Assembly: GCA_011065005.1 (NCBI GenBank)
Contig: JAAKFP010000191.1
Coordinates: 1-5,324 of the forward strand
Origin: Chlamydiota bacterium
GTDB taxonomy: Bacteria; Chlamydiota; Chlamydiia; Chlamydiales; Waddliaceae
Direction of reading: 5' to 3'
Length of the DNA stretch: 5,324 bases
Below, one piece after another: positions 5,230 to 5,324 of this stretch (its first letter is position 1; the number at the start of each line of letters is the position of its first letter). The translations under genes and the position numbers were made by a program. The notes beneath the pieces were generated by a model, which saw only the letters and a program-made list of their open reading frames with translations, did no database searches and had not been told where the DNA came from.

Positions 5230-5324
5230 ATGTCTTCGAAAATTCGGGTCTTAGACGAGCAGACGATAAACAAGATAGCTGCCGGGGAGGTGATCGAAAA
5301 CCCCGCTTCGGTCGTGAAAGAGAT
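5230..5324 (+). CDS. mutL: DNA mismatch repair protein MutL, N-terminus only (window edge)
   Basis: The 31 visible codons read [12 protein letters not shown], then [19 protein letters not shown], the hallmark N-terminus of MutL. IRxLxxxxxNxIAAGEVIxxPxSVVKEL is the first helix and ATP-binding motif of the GHKL ATPase domain. MutL couples mismatch recognition by MutS to strand removal. The rest of the gene lies beyond the window. The in-frame ATG at 5230 is the only start after the TAG at 5206, but it lacks a good Shine-Dalgarno site. AGGA at 5207-5210 is better placed for an out-of-frame ATG at 5220, which is discussed as a finding. A core repair gene here marks the edge of the accessory region. 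Confidence 0.93.
   Translation, partial: MSSKIRVLDEQTINKIAAGEVIENPASVVKE

Overview
The window looks like chromosomal DNA from an intracellular bacterium of the Chlamydiae, probably an environmental or amoeba-associated ('chlamydia-like') lineage. The evidence is indirect. Two genes encode eukaryote-like proteins: an F-box plus leucine-rich-repeat protein and a classical tyrosine-specific protein phosphatase. Such proteins are typical host-directed effectors of these organisms. The base composition is moderately AT-rich, and the promoter of the phosphatase gene is sigma70/sigma66-like. The species cannot be fixed from the sequence alone.

Layout. 1-138: short leader with a possible start of another minus-strand gene at the left edge. 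139-970, minus strand: two overlapping genes encoding a nucleotidyltransferase toxin and a small antitoxin, resembling the MenT1/MenA1 (Rv0078A/Rv0078B) arrangement. 971-1480: about 510 bases without a convincing gene, dominated by two abutting inverted repeats. IR1 (1185-1346) has perfect 69-bp arms. IR2 (1347-1516) has diverged arms of about 70 bp and runs into the next gene. 1481-2575, minus strand: F-box/LRR protein with seven 23-residue repeats, whose last 11 codons and stop lie in the arm of IR2. 2576-2815: divergent intergenic region with a near-consensus promoter, a 5'-UTR hairpin and a strong Shine-Dalgarno site for the plus-strand gene. 2816-4861, plus strand: 681-residue protein with a YopH-like tyrosine phosphatase domain, a coiled-coil segment and an unrecognised C-terminal region. 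4862-5229: non-coding, packed with short palindromes and ending in a rho-independent terminator, then a leader. 5230 to the end: N-terminus of the DNA mismatch repair protein MutL, cut by the window edge.

How it fits together. The F-box/LRR gene and the phosphatase gene are divergent neighbours and form a plausible effector pair, one aimed at host ubiquitin ligation and the other at host phosphotyrosine signalling; this is inference. The toxin-antitoxin pair and the inverted repeats mark the left half as accessory DNA. mutL marks a return to core chromosome on the right. The least expected signal is the set of palindromes: both well-supported minus-strand gene ends (antitoxin and F-box/LRR) finish inside an inverted repeat that contributes their C-terminal residues.
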